A stretch of DNA of 64,000 nucleotides from Ruminococcus sp. UNK.MGS-30 (GCA_000980705.1 LBCK01000001.1:558001-622000), one strand, 5' to 3'; positions 16,736 to 25,310 are shown, counted from the first letter of the stretch. Numbers and translations: made by a program. Notes: generated by a model from the sequence alone, not told the origin.

Positions 16736-18064
16736 CTACTGCACCACGCTGATCTCCGCAATACCATATCCACGGCACACTGCAATGCAGTCCCGGTCGA
16801 TGCGTTCTCCGCTGAGGACGATGGGAACAGCCGGCGGACAGGGTACTTTCACCGCCGCACAGATGCGCCCGATGCTCTCCTCCACGGGGACGATCTCCTG
16901 GGGTGCGAGCGCCGCCTCCCGGATGCCGCACACCGTCTCCGGACGGGGTAGCGAAAACTTTTCCTCTGCGGCGACACGGGTCGGCACAAAATTCTCCAGC
17001 AGTTCCTCCAGCGTCTCGAAATCGAAGTCCTTACTTGCCGCCGAAAAGAGCAGCACCACATGATACCGGTCAGCATACTCCACAAAGACCTGGTGCTGCT
17101 CCAGATGCGCCGCCAGCTCCTGCCCGTCCAAATCGCTTGCACAAGCATCTATGGTCAGGTGCATGGGGTCTCCGTCTGTAAAGCAGTACCGGGGAGAAAA
17201 CCGGCATTTCAGCTGCTGAATGCGGTTCAGGACTTCTTCCAGCTGTTTCCGGAACAGGGGCGACGCCAGTTCCCGGTTGCACCAGTCCAGCGATGCCAGC
17301 ATGAGATAGGACGGACTGGTCGAGCCGAACATCGCCATCGCATCCCGGACACGTTCCGGCTCGGTGTCAATGTCGCTGCGCACATGGAGATACGCTGTCC
17401 CCGTCAGACCCGACAGCATCTTATGCGCCGAGTCACAGCAATAATCCGCACCCAGCTGAATGGGGTGACACTGCCACGGCAAAAACGCCAGATGAGCGCC
17501 GTGGGCATTGTCCACCAAAAGCTTGGCGTGATACCGGTGACACAGCTCCGCCAGTCCGGCAATGTCCGCCATCCGTCCCAGATAATCCGGCGATGTCACA
17601 TAGACGCACGCCGGTCTGGTCTGTGCCTGCAAAGCCGCCTCAAAATCTGCCAGATCGTATGTTCCCGACAAAATGCCGTCGCTCTTCCTGGGATAGATCC
17701 ACTGCACGGGAATATCCAGCAGCACACAGGCGTTCAGAAACGCCCGGTGTACATTTCTCGCCGCCAGCACCCTGCGCCCCTGCTGTTTCATCAGCAGCAG
17801 CATGGTCTGGATGCAGAGGGTCGAGCCGCCGCAGGAGTAGAACGTATACGCCGTCCCATAGAGCGACGACGCATTTTTTTCACTCTCCGCCAGAATGCCC
17901 GATGCCTCAAACAGGCTGTCTGCGCCGGTGATCTCCGTGATGTCCAGCGCCGTCGCCTTTTGCAGCGCCGGTGCGCCGAATCTGCCCTTATGCCCCGGCA
18001 TATGCAGCCGAACCGGATCTTGTTGTGCGTAATTTATCAAAAAGTCATAGACTGGTGTATTCAT
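16736..18064 (-). CDS. PLP-dependent Orn/Lys/Arg decarboxylase-family protein (YaaO type)
   Basis: 442 aa from the ATG at 18064; a TTG at 18082 is a weaker option. Fold-type I PLP enzyme: the catalytic lysine is in CDSAHKMLSGLTG, with the upstream aspartate/histidine set in LLVDNAHGAHL. The N-terminus (PVYDFLINYAQQDPVRLHMPGHKG) is characteristic of the family. It is shorter than the large biosynthetic arginine/lysine decarboxylases and matches the YaaO/SpeA-like short class. It probably decarboxylates a basic amino acid to a polyamine precursor; which one is uncertain. It heads the holB-ricT string, as yaaO does in Bacillus. Confidence 0.85.
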   Translation of the reverse strand: MNTPVYDFLINYAQQDPVRLHMPGHKGRFGAPALQKATALDITEITGADSLFEASGILAESEKNASSLYGTAYTFYSCGGSTLCIQTMLLLMKQQGRRVLAARNVHRAFLNACVLLDIPVQWIYPRKSDGILSGTYDLADFEAALQAQTRPACVYVTSPDYLGRMADIAGLAELCHRYHAKLLVDNAHGAHLAFLPWQCHPIQLGADYCCDSAHKMLSGLTGTAYLHVRSDIDTEPERVRDAMAMFGSTSPSYLMLASLDWCNRELASPLFRKQLEEVLNRIQQLKCRFSPRYCFTDGDPMHLTIDACASDLDGQELAAHLEQHQVFVEYADRYHVVLLFSAASKDFDFETLEELLENFVPTRVAAEEKFSLPRPETVCGIREAALAPQEIVPVEESIGRICAAVKVPCPPAVPIVLSGERIDRDCIAVCRGYGIAEISVVQ

Positions 18065-18097
18065 GATCGTGTGATTCTCCAATTTTCGAAGAAAACC

Positions 18098-18385
18098 TCA
18101 TCCCAAAAGTCCATACGACCGCAGCCGGCTGCGCACCGTTTCACAGGCACGGCGGTGCGTCCGGGAAACGGTAGAGATACAGACACCCAGCTGCCGTGCG
18201 ATCTCCGGCATGGTTTTCTTCTCTTTATAGTATAACACGAGGATCTGTTTTTGTCTCGCCGAGATCTCGTTTTCCATAATATTTTTTGCGATCAGACAAG
18301 CGACACGCTGTTTTTCCCAGCGTTCCACCCGGAGATCCTCCGGAAACAACATCTCTTCCCATGCGGTTCTGGCGGTCATGCGCAT
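18098..18385 (-). CDS. Small sigma-70 region 4-like DNA-binding protein
   Basis: 95 aa, starting at ATG 18385 (GGGG 7 nt upstream), overlapping the previous gene by 10 nt. The C-terminal half is a region-4-type helix-turn-helix: ARQKQILVLYYKEKKTMPEI followed by ARQLGVCISTVSRTHRRA. There is no region 2, so it is not a full sigma factor; similar small proteins act as transcription activators in phages or as sigma-like regulators. The target is unknown. It ends 34 nt before the decarboxylase start and could be in the same transcript. Confidence 0.7.
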   Translation of the reverse strand: MRMTARTAWEEMLFPEDLRVERWEKQRVACLIAKNIMENEISARQKQILVLYYKEKKTMPEIARQLGVCISTVSRTHRRACETVRSRLRSYGLLG

Positions 18386-18609
18386 ACGGCATCCCCTGCC
18401 TTTTCCTGCGCCGCATAGACGGCAATGCTCCGCATACTCCATTCCAGATCCCGTGCCTCTTCGCTGAGCAGACGTTTTCTCCGATCCAGCTCGTGCCGTT
18501 CCATCGGCATCAGCTTTTCATCCTCCAGCGCCTGCCGCAGCGCCGCAATGCGCTCCCGCAGCACACGGCATTCCTGCGCATAAGCGTTCCACATCTTTTG
18601 CATATCCAT
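18376..18609 (-). CDS. Small charged coiled-coil protein of unknown function
   Basis: 77 aa, starting at ATG 18609, preceded by AAAGGAG at about 9 nt. Nearly the whole sequence is amphipathic helix (heptads in RVLRERIAALRQALEDEKL and ERHELDRRKRLLSEEARDLE), so a two-helix coiled coil is likely. No family is recognised. Its stop overlaps the start of the sigma-like protein, which suggests the two work together, perhaps as regulator and partner. Confidence 0.65.
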   Translation of the reverse strand: MDMQKMWNAYAQECRVLRERIAALRQALEDEKLMPMERHELDRRKRLLSEEARDLEWSMRSIAVYAAQEKAGDAVCA

Positions 18610-18775
18610 CTTTCTGTAGCTCCTTTCCGGCAGATTTTCTCTGTCAACCGGGATTCTACCAGGATGTTTTGCAAAAGTCAAGTGTAAATTCTGAAAAACA
18701 GAACATTTTTTCTCTGCTTACGAAAAAAAGCAGGTCAGCCACAAGGTACCGCCTGCCGTTTCCAATGATTCCGGA

Positions 18776-19402
18776 TTACTGAAATGCCTCTACCGGCTGC
18801 GGTGCAGCCTCCATGTCAGAGCGGTCGATGTCATACAGATACGCCTCATCCCAGTCCAGGAAACCGGCTCTGGGGAAATAAGTGATGCGCAGGGTCTGGA
18901 AATCCGCCGGCACTTCCATGCAGATCCAACCGTCACGGGTTTCGCCGGGCTGGATCGGGTCATCGAATGTACCGCCCTCTTCGCCGAACTGCCGGTAGAT
19001 AAACCGTGGGCCACGGATGCTGATGCCGGCATATGCCTCGCCGTCTGCCGACAAGCCGAACGTCCGGGAGAGCATATCTGCGACCAGTTCCTCGTCGCCG
19101 TTGTTCTGGATCTCGAATTCGAAGAAGGTCAGCCCGATCTCCTGGTCATTTTCCGTAAAGGTATAGTCCGAAACATACGCCTTTTTCAGCGTTGCCACGA
19201 CTTCCTGGTCTGTGACCTGTTCTCCGATCTTGCCCTCGTGACTCTCCACCTTCCGCATTTCCTGCGTGGTCTCCGCAGAGGTTTCTTCTGCCACGTCACG
19301 CACCGAGTTTTCCTTTTCCTTCTTTTTGCCGCAGGCACCCAGAGAGAGCAGCAAAGCACTGCTCAGCAGCAGGCAGACTGCACGCTGTAATGTTGTTTTC
19401 AT
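18776..19402 (-). CDS. Lipoprotein with DUF5067-like immunoglobulin-type domain
   Basis: 208 aa from ATG 19402 (AAAGGAA upstream). A signal peptide ends in the lipobox LSLGAC, followed by a Lys-rich stretch and a Glu/Thr linker. Residues about 80-195 form a beta-rich domain with the pattern LTFFEFEIQNNGDEE, then PIQPGETRDGWICMEVP, typical of the DUF4352/DUF5067 extracellular Ig-like modules. Probably surface-attached; ligand and role unknown. It is downstream of the ferredoxin but separated by a terminator. Confidence 0.75.
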   Translation of the reverse strand: MKTTLQRAVCLLLSSALLLSLGACGKKKEKENSVRDVAEETSAETTQEMRKVESHEGKIGEQVTDQEVVATLKKAYVSDYTFTENDQEIGLTFFEFEIQNNGDEELVADMLSRTFGLSADGEAYAGISIRGPRFIYRQFGEEGGTFDDPIQPGETRDGWICMEVPADFQTLRITYFPRAGFLDWDEAYLYDIDRSDMEAAPQPVEAFQ

Positions 19403-19466
19403 ATTCCAATTCCTTTCTATCCAGAGACGGCTTTGTCTGTGCAAAGCTCGCCTCAAAAAGAAAAAG

Positions 19467-19508
19467 CCACCCCATATCCAGTGTGAAGCCGGAGTGGGAC
19501 AGCTTTTT
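19467..19508 (-). terminator. Terminator after ferredoxin gene
   Basis: On the minus strand, AGCTGTCCCACTCC and GGATATGGGGTGGCT pair imperfectly and are followed by a U-rich tract (TTTTTCTTTTT). Confidence 0.6.
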
Positions 19509-19531
19509 TTGTCTGTTTGTTCCAACAAGGC

Positions 19532-19702
19532 TTAGTCAGCCTCGATTGCGTCTGCCGGACATTCCGAAGCACAGGAACCGCAGGAGATGCAAGCATCTTC
19601 AGCGATCTCGTACTTGTCAGCACCCTCAGAGATAGCGTCTACAGGACAGGCATCCTTACAAGTGCCGCAGCTGAGACAGGCGTCAGTAATTTTATATGCC
19701 AT
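19532..19702 (-). CDS. 2[4Fe-4S] ferredoxin
   Basis: 56 aa, a clostridial-type small ferredoxin. Two CxxCxxCxxxCP motifs are visible: CLSCGTCKDACP (about 9-20) and CISCGSCASECP (about 38-49), each binding one [4Fe-4S] cluster. It carries low-potential electrons in the cytoplasm of anaerobes. An ideal ribosome binding site (GGAGGTGA) precedes the ATG at 19702. Single gene with its own terminator. Confidence 0.96.
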   Translation of the reverse strand: MAYKITDACLSCGTCKDACPVDAISEGADKYEIAEDACISCGSCASECPADAIEAD

Positions 19703-19806
19703 GGAAATTCACCTCCGTGTATGTTTCCGCAGGGACACACCCTGCTACTCTTTATTATAGCAGATGCCATGCAAAAAAGCAAGAGGTTTTCCAAACATTT
19801 TTCCGG

Positions 19807-20136
19807 CTATTCCTGGATATGTTCCAGCGCTTGTCCGAAGATGGAGGAAATGTGCGCATCCGCCAGAGAGTAAAAAATGGTTTTTCCCTCACGGCGGCTG
19901 ACCACGAGCCGGGACTGTTTCAAAACACGAAGCTGGTGGGAGATGGCGGACTGGGTCATTTCCAGTTTCTGCGCAATATCCCGGACGCATTCTTCGTGCT
20001 GAAAGAGGACGAAAATGATCCGTACCCGTGTCAGATCGCCAAAGATCTTGAACAGCTCTGCCACGTCTGCCAGCTGTGACTCCGGCGGCATCTGCGCCGG
20101 GATCGCCGCCGGATGCTGAGAATGATCGTGTTCCAT
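19807..20136 (-). CDS. ArsR/SmtB-family metal-sensing repressor (predicted zinc sensor)
   Basis: 109 aa from ATG 20136 (GAAAGGGGA upstream). A winged helix covers about 22-92, with recognition helix TQSAISHQLRVLKQS. The last helix carries D93, H95, H106 and E109, the same spacing as the alpha-5 zinc site of SmtB/CzrA (D, +2 H, +13 H, +16 E/H). The N-terminus is His-rich (MEHDHSQH). It should repress its target when zinc is low and release it when zinc binds. No efflux pump lies next to it; an inverted repeat at its promoter suggests autoregulation. Confidence 0.88.
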   Translation of the reverse strand: MEHDHSQHPAAIPAQMPPESQLADVAELFKIFGDLTRVRIIFVLFQHEECVRDIAQKLEMTQSAISHQLRVLKQSRLVVSRREGKTIFYSLADAHISSIFGQALEHIQE

Positions 20137-20170
20137 ATGTCTCGTTCCCCTTTCTGCATTGTCCCGCATT

Positions 20171-20219
20171 TGATAAGACAATATATTTTTATCATACGAT
20201 ATTTTGGAAAATTTGTCAA
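20171..20219 (-). promoter_or_regulatory. Promoter and candidate operator of the ArsR-type gene
   Basis: On the minus strand: TTGACA (complement 20214-20219), 17-bp spacer, TATGAT (complement 20191-20196). An inverted repeat TGATAA-12-TTATCA spans 20171-20194, covering the -10 box and start site, as in SmtB-type operators. Confidence 0.6.
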
Positions 20220-20291
20220 GAGCAAAATCAATTTTCAAGCAAAAGCCGGGTGTCTCCGCAGAAACACCCGGCTCGTCATTTTTGTTTTCTG

Positions 20292-21878
20292 TTACTTCGC
20301 ATAGTCCACGACACGGCTTTCCCGGATCAGATTTACCTTGATCTGTCCCGGATAATCCATTTCCGTCTCGATCTGCTTTGCGATCTGCCGTGCCACCAGC
20401 ACCATCTTTTCATCGTTGATGACTTCCGGCACTACCATTACACGGATCTCACGGCCTGCCTGGAGTGCATAGCACTTCTCCACGCCCTCATAGGATGCGC
20501 AGATGCTTTCCAGCTTTTGCAGACGCTTGATGTAGTTTTCATAGTTTTCACTTCTCGCTGCCGGACGGGCTGCGGAGATGGCATCCGCTGCCTGTACGAT
20601 ACAGGCGATCGCCGTTTTCGGCTCCACATCGTTGTGATGCGCCTCGATGGCGTGGATGACTTCGTTGTTCTCGTTGTACTTCCGGCAGACATCTACGCCG
20701 ATCTGCACGTGAGAGCCTTCGATCTCGGCGGTCAGCGCCTTACCGATGTCGTGGAGCAAGCCGGCACGCCGTGCCAGGTTTGCGTCTACGCCCAGCTCCG
20801 ATGCCAGAACGCCGCAGAGCTTGGACACTTCGATGGAGTGCATCAGCACATTCTGCCGATAGCTGGTGCGGTAATACAGCCGTCCCAGCAGCTTTACCAG
20901 TTCGTTGTTCAGACCGTGTACATTGGTCTCCAGAACGGCACGTTCGCCCTCCTGGCGGATGCGGTGTTCCACTTCCCGGCGCGCCTTTTCCACCATTTCC
21001 TCGATCTTGGTCGGGTGGATTCTGCCGTCTGCGATCAGCTTTTCCAGTGCGATACGTGCCACTTCCCGGCGGACGTGATCGAAACAGGAAAGCGCAATTG
21101 CCTCCGGCGTATCGTCGATGATAATGTCTACACCGGTCAGTGTTTCCAGTGTCCGGATGTTTCTGCCCTCTCTGCCGATGATGCGACCCTTCATTTCGTC
21201 GTTGGGCAGCGCCACAACAGAAACCGCCGTCTCGGACACCTGGTCTGCGGCACACTTTGCGATGGCGAGGGAGATATAGCTCCGTGCCTTTTCTTCGCAC
21301 TCGTCCTTGATCTGCTGCTCATAGTAGGAGATCTTGACTGCCTTTTCGTGTACCAGTTCGCTGTCCAGGGAGTTGAGAATGTACTCTTTCGCCTGATCCT
21401 GTGTCAGACCGGAGATACGCTCCAGTTCCTTCAGCTGGCTTTCCTTGACTTCTTCTGCCTCTGCCAGCTTGCGGTCTGCATTCTTCAGCCGCTGCTTGAG
21501 GGACTCTTCTTTCCGATCCAGGTTGTCGGTCTTTTTGTCCAGATTCTCTTCCTTCTGCTGGATGCGGCGTTCCTGCCGTCCGATCTCAGAGCGTCTGTCC
21601 TTGATTTCTTTTTCCGCCTCAGAGCGGAGTTTATAGATCTCATCTTTTGCTTCCACCATGGCATTCTTGCGCTTTGCCTCTGCCTCTTTTTTTGCATCTT
21701 CCAGAATGCGTCCGGCTTCTTTTTCGGCGGAACCGATGGCTGCTTCTGCCTGCTGTTTCCGCTGTTCGGCGCCGTTGGCTACGCCCTTGCGGTACGCCAG
21801 AAATCCGGCGACCGCCGCACCGATCAGCAGAGCGACCAGACACAGCACGATCATCAGCGCCCAATTCATCTCTTGCAT
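20292..21878 (-). CDS. rny: Ribonuclease Y
   Basis: 528 aa, usual length. An N-terminal membrane helix (about 5-25) is followed by a long charged coiled coil (30-200), a KH domain with the [11 protein letters not shown] motif (about 220-230), and an HD domain with [10 protein letters not shown] supplying the metal ligands. It is a membrane-bound endoribonuclease that starts mRNA decay in Firmicutes. The first ATG is well placed after AGGAGG. RicT, a partner of RNase Y in Bacillus, is encoded 5 kb away on the same strand. Preceded by a 600-nt gap that seems to hold an RNA gene. Confidence 0.97.
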   Translation of the reverse strand: MQEMNWALMIVLCLVALLIGAAVAGFLAYRKGVANGAEQRKQQAEAAIGSAEKEAGRILEDAKKEAEAKRKNAMVEAKDEIYKLRSEAEKEIKDRRSEIGRQERRIQQKEENLDKKTDNLDRKEESLKQRLKNADRKLAEAEEVKESQLKELERISGLTQDQAKEYILNSLDSELVHEKAVKISYYEQQIKDECEEKARSYISLAIAKCAADQVSETAVSVVALPNDEMKGRIIGREGRNIRTLETLTGVDIIIDDTPEAIALSCFDHVRREVARIALEKLIADGRIHPTKIEEMVEKARREVEHRIRQEGERAVLETNVHGLNNELVKLLGRLYYRTSYRQNVLMHSIEVSKLCGVLASELGVDANLARRAGLLHDIGKALTAEIEGSHVQIGVDVCRKYNENNEVIHAIEAHHNDVEPKTAIACIVQAADAISAARPAARSENYENYIKRLQKLESICASYEGVEKCYALQAGREIRVMVVPEVINDEKMVLVARQIAKQIETEMDYPGQIKVNLIRESRVVDYAK

Positions 21879-22034
21879 CTCTCTGCACTACCTCCTTATG
21901 CTGATTTGCAGGGAGCGCCCTCCTGAGAAAACGATCCCTCAGTGTCTATCTGTATACAACACAGCAGCGTTTTCGCCCAAAGGGGTATGTGCGTCTCGTA
22001 TTCACTTGTTCTCTTCACAGGCATCACGGAAAAA

Positions 22035-22370
22035 GCCGCAGCATTCTCCGATTCTGCGGTTTTTGCGGCGTTCTCTGCCGGAAGATTCATTTCATGTATG
22101 CCGCACAGCCGGTTCTCCTGCCCGGTTTTGTGCCACTACAAGCCCATTTCCTAGAAAAAGGCAATTCTCATTATTCAAGTGTACCCCACAAAAAACGTGC
22201 ATTTCTTTTTATAGGGCGCACGCTCTAAGAGCCTTCATACTCTATCGGAACTCGTCCGGCAGGCACGCCGCCCGGCCGGAACGGGATTCATGAATAAAAC
22301 AAAACGCACACGATAAAACGCAGCGTCAACCCGGCATCACCGCCGGGAATCGTTTGTAATTTGATACAAC
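22035..22370 (-). ncRNA. Candidate non-coding RNA or long leader between nadC and rny
   Basis: The 21879-22503 gap has no convincing ORF. On the minus strand a consensus promoter (see 22377-22405) would start a transcript near 22370 that ends at a stem-loop with U run at 22035-22059 (CCGCAG/CTGCGG). Internal hairpins include CCCGGCGGTGATGCCGGG. Length is about 335 nt. I do not recognise a known family; it lacks RNase P, SRP and tmRNA signatures. It could alternatively be an attenuated leader of rny, whose start is 157 nt beyond the terminator. Confidence 0.4.
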
Positions 22371-22376
22371 ATTTTT

Positions 22377-22405
22377 ATTTTACACTGTTTCCGTGAAATT
22401 GTCAA
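22377..22405 (-). promoter_or_regulatory. Promoter upstream of candidate RNA and rny
   Basis: On the minus strand: TTGACA (complement 22400-22405), 17-bp spacer, TAAAAT (complement 22377-22382). It is followed by more than 450 nt without a gene start. Confidence 0.6.
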
Positions 22406-22447
22406 GACGTTTGCAGAAAGATTCACATTTTTTCTTGCAAGGCATAC

Positions 22448-22482
22448 AAAAAGCCGACGATGGGATGCCACCGCCGGCTTGC
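22448..22482 (-). terminator. Terminator after nadC
   Basis: On the minus strand, AGCCGGCGGTGG/CCATCGTCGGCT forms a stem with a short loop, followed by TTTTTG. Confidence 0.75.
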
Positions 22483-22503
22483 CGTATCGGATAATTCCGT
22501 CTT

Positions 22504-23346
22504 TTACTTCTTCTCCGAAATGCGCATGGAAATATCAAAGCACTTCACAGAATGGGTCAGTGCGCCCAGGGAGATGATGTCCACGCCGGTCTCCGCAATG
22601 CCACGGATGGTCTCCGCCGTCACGTTGCCGGATGCCTCCAGCATCACCTTGCCGTTCACACGCTGTACCGCCTTGGTCATATCCTCACAGCTCATATTGT
22701 CCAGCATAATGATATCTGCGCCGGCAGAAAGTGCCTCTTCCAGTTCTTCCAGCGTCCGCACCTCGACCTCGATCTTCACCATGTGACCGATCTTCTTCCG
22801 CAGGGCAGCCACTGCCGGCGTAATGCCGCCGTATGCGTCAATGTGGTTGTCCTTCAGCATAGCGCCGTCCGACAGATTATAGCGGTGGTTCTTGCCGCCG
22901 CCCACGGTCACGGCATACTTTTGCAGCGGACGCAGTCCCGGCAGGGTCTTTCGGGTGTCAGTGATCTGCGCATTCGTTCCGGCAACCAGCTCCACGCACT
23001 GGTGCGTCGCCGTGGCAATGCCGCTCATGTGCTGCAAAATGTTCAGCGCCGTCCGTTCGCCCTTGAGCAGTGTCTTGGTGCTGCCGGTCATGGTTGCGAT
23101 GATATCGCCCTTCTTGACCTGCTCGCCGTCATGGATACGGATGTCCATGGAGAAATTGCCGCCCACCAGTTCAAACACACGCTTGGCGATGTCGATGCCG
23201 CACAGCACGCCGCTGTCCTTTGCCAGATAATATGCCTCGCTGGTGTGGCTGTCGTCCAGCAGATTGTCGGTGGTCACATCAATATAGTGGATGTCCTCAT
23301 CCAGTGCCGTAGTAATCAGTCGGTCAATATAGGTTTGCTGTAACAT
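22504..23346 (-). CDS. nadC: Nicotinate-nucleotide pyrophosphorylase (quinolinate phosphoribosyltransferase)
   Basis: 280 aa, family-typical length. Converts quinolinate and PRPP to nicotinate mononucleotide, CO2 and PPi in de novo NAD synthesis. Visible signatures include the substrate-binding TRKTLPGLR (about 135-143), KNHRYNLSDGAMLKDNHI and the barrel strands near IEVEVRTLEELEEAL and ADIIMLDNM. It follows nadB by 47 nt on the same strand and is the last gene before a terminator. Confidence 0.96.
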   Translation of the reverse strand: MLQQTYIDRLITTALDEDIHYIDVTTDNLLDDSHTSEAYYLAKDSGVLCGIDIAKRVFELVGGNFSMDIRIHDGEQVKKGDIIATMTGSTKTLLKGERTALNILQHMSGIATATHQCVELVAGTNAQITDTRKTLPGLRPLQKYAVTVGGGKNHRYNLSDGAMLKDNHIDAYGGITPAVAALRKKIGHMVKIEVEVRTLEELEEALSAGADIIMLDNMSCEDMTKAVQRVNGKVMLEASGNVTAETIRGIAETGVDIISLGALTHSVKCFDISMRISEKK

Positions 23347-23393
23347 GGGTATTTTTTCCTTTCGTCTTGCTTAAAACACATCTAAGGTACTTC

Positions 23394-24845
23394 TTAAAGT
23401 ACTTCTTTCAGAATAATATATGCAACTGTTGCCAGAGACTTTGCCTCTACATAGTCTGCATCCAGGATATAGTTGCCGTTCAGCAGCTGCTCCCGAATTT
23501 CCGTGATGCGCCGGAATCCCTCCGGCAGCTTTTCCTTGTTCGGGATAACAAAAAAGTTGTCCTGCATGATCTGACGAATCTCGGTGCGCAGTCCCTTGGG
23601 AATCTTCACAGCACCCGGCTTTGCCGGAAATTCTGCCGCCTGGTATTCCTTCGGGGCATCCGGCAGCTTCTTCGCAATATCCAGCGCTGCCTGTCTGGAG
23701 AACACCAGCGCCTCCAGCAGGGAGTTGCTGGCGAGGCGGTTGTTGCCGTGTACGCCGGTATGAGAGCATTCGCCGGCAGCGTACAGATTGGGGACCGTGG
23801 TCTCCGAGTTGTCGTCTACCTGGATGCCGCCCATCAGATAGTGCTGGCACGGGAAGATCGGAATCGGCTCCTTGGTCATATCATAGCCCTGTTCCATAAC
23901 CTTTTCGTAGATCATGGGGAAACGGTTCTTGACAAATTCCGGGTCTTTATAGGAGATGTCCAGATAGAAGTTGTCCGAATGGGTCTCCCGGCTCTCCAGA
24001 ATGATGGAACGGGAAACCACATCACGGGGCGCAAGCTCCAGGCGCTCGTCATAGCGGTCCATAAAGCGTTCCTTGTTGCAGTTCAGCAGATATGCGCCCT
24101 CACCCCGGACAGCCTCCGAGATCAGGAAACACTCTCTGGTGTGGTGGTCGTTGAAAGCAGTGGGATGGAACTGGATCAGATGCAGGTTCCGGATCTCTGC
24201 GCCGTTCTCATAGGCAAACGCAATGCCGTCGCCGGTTGCGATCTTGGAGTTGGTGGTGAACTGGTAGACCCGTCCGATGCCGCCGGTCGCCAGCATCATA
24301 AAGTGGCTGCTGTAAACGATGCAGGAACCGCCCTGCATCACATTCACCGAGAAACCGGTCTCCGTTTTCTGCATTCCCATCATCATAGCGTGTTCCAGAA
24401 TGGTCACATTGGGCAGCGTCTTTACCTTTTTAATCAGCTTGTCCAGGATCTCTGCGCCGGTGGCATCCTTATGATGGAAGATCCGGTGACGGCTGTGTCC
24501 GCCCTCCAGCGTCCGGTGCAGTTCGCCGTCCGGTGTCCGGTCGAAGTCCACGCCGAAATCCAGGATTGCCTGGATCTCATGGGCGGCATGGGTCGTCAGA
24601 ATATGCACCGTCTCCGGGTTGTTGGTAAAACCGCCGGCAACCATGGTGTCGTGTTCGTGCAGTTCGATGGAATCCTCCGGCGACTTGTACACCCCGGCAA
24701 TACCGCCCTGCGCCAGCGCAGAGTTGCAGAGGGTCAGTTCCTGCTTGCACAGCAGCAGGACACGGCAGTCCGACGGCAGATTGATCGCACCGTACAGTCC
24801 GGCAGCACCGCAGCCGGCAATAATCACGTCAAAATTGTTTTCCAT
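23394..24845 (-). CDS. nadB: L-aspartate oxidase
   Basis: 483 aa from the ATG at 24845 (AGGAAG 10 nt upstream); a GTG at 24854 is an alternative. An N-terminal FAD-binding fold (FDVIIAGCGAAGLYGAI) is followed by the NadB/SdhA-type pattern including FHPTAF and HYLMGGIQVD. It oxidises aspartate to iminoaspartate, which quinolinate synthase (NadA) condenses to quinolinate. It is cotranscribed with nadC. The usual third gene, nadA, is not in this window, although the promoter region directly upstream is intact. Confidence 0.95.
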   Translation of the reverse strand: MENNFDVIIAGCGAAGLYGAINLPSDCRVLLLCKQELTLCNSALAQGGIAGVYKSPEDSIELHEHDTMVAGGFTNNPETVHILTTHAAHEIQAILDFGVDFDRTPDGELHRTLEGGHSRHRIFHHKDATGAEILDKLIKKVKTLPNVTILEHAMMMGMQKTETGFSVNVMQGGSCIVYSSHFMMLATGGIGRVYQFTTNSKIATGDGIAFAYENGAEIRNLHLIQFHPTAFNDHHTRECFLISEAVRGEGAYLLNCNKERFMDRYDERLELAPRDVVSRSIILESRETHSDNFYLDISYKDPEFVKNRFPMIYEKVMEQGYDMTKEPIPIFPCQHYLMGGIQVDDNSETTVPNLYAAGECSHTGVHGNNRLASNSLLEALVFSRQAALDIAKKLPDAPKEYQAAEFPAKPGAVKIPKGLRTEIRQIMQDNFFVIPNKEKLPEGFRRITEIREQLLNGNYILDADYVEAKSLATVAYIILKEVL

Positions 24846-24983
24846 AACGTTCACGCTTCCTATCCTTTATTGCGGCATCTTTCTGCCGCAGAATCTTTTT
24901 TCTGCGCCGGCGACAGCAGGATATTCGCACGCCGGGCAGCAGTATCTCCTCCACAGCGGCTCACGCCGCCACGTTTCCCTTTT

Positions 24984-25046
24984 AGTATAGCATACCCGTT
25001 CCCATTTGTCACTACTTTTGCGCACATTTCGGAAATATGCGCAAAA
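24984..25046 (-). promoter_or_regulatory. nadB promoter with adjoining 31-bp palindrome
   Basis: On the minus strand: GTGACA (complement 25007-25012), 17-bp spacer, TATACT (complement 24984-24989). Directly upstream of the -35, 25016-25046 reads TTTTGCGCA, C, ATTTC, G, GAAAT, A, TGCGCAAAA: nearly perfect dyad symmetry over 31 bp. It is a strong candidate repressor or activator site. The leader of about 130 nt contains small hairpins (GCAGAAAAAAGATTCTGC). The rest of the gap up to 25205 shows nothing else. Confidence 0.6.
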
Positions 25047-25205
25047 TCCGGGTGGAAAGCTGTTAATTTTTTGACAAGCAAGGCGAAAATCCGTGGAAGA
25101 GCGGCGGAATCTCTGTGAAAATGTCCGGCGCAGTGTGCTTTCGGCGCTGTACTCCGCCTTTTGAAAAATCAGATAGAAATTTATGTTCTTTTTCCATCTT
25201 TTTCG

Positions 25206-25234
25206 TTGACAATTGCAGTGAACTGTGCTATACT
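25206..25234 (+). promoter_or_regulatory. Promoter of the zinc-ribbon membrane protein gene
   Basis: TTGACA at 25206-25211, 17-bp spacer, TATACT at 25229-25234. The start codon is 77 nt downstream of the -10 box. Confidence 0.8.
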
Positions 25235-25310
25235 AGATGTATGATATCGGACTGACGCACTGCACAAGATTGTGCGGTATGGTCAGAAATACATTTTGAG
25301 GAGTTTACTT

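Noticed and set aside
21896..22090. 64-codon frame on the minus strand in the nadC-rny gap
   Set aside because: Its start has no ribosome binding site and it spans the terminator at 22035-22059, so it is unlikely to be translated.
22035..22370. Assigning the candidate RNA to 6S RNA, RNase P or SRP RNA
   Set aside because: None of the conserved cores of RNase P or SRP RNA is visible, and 6S cannot be judged without folding.
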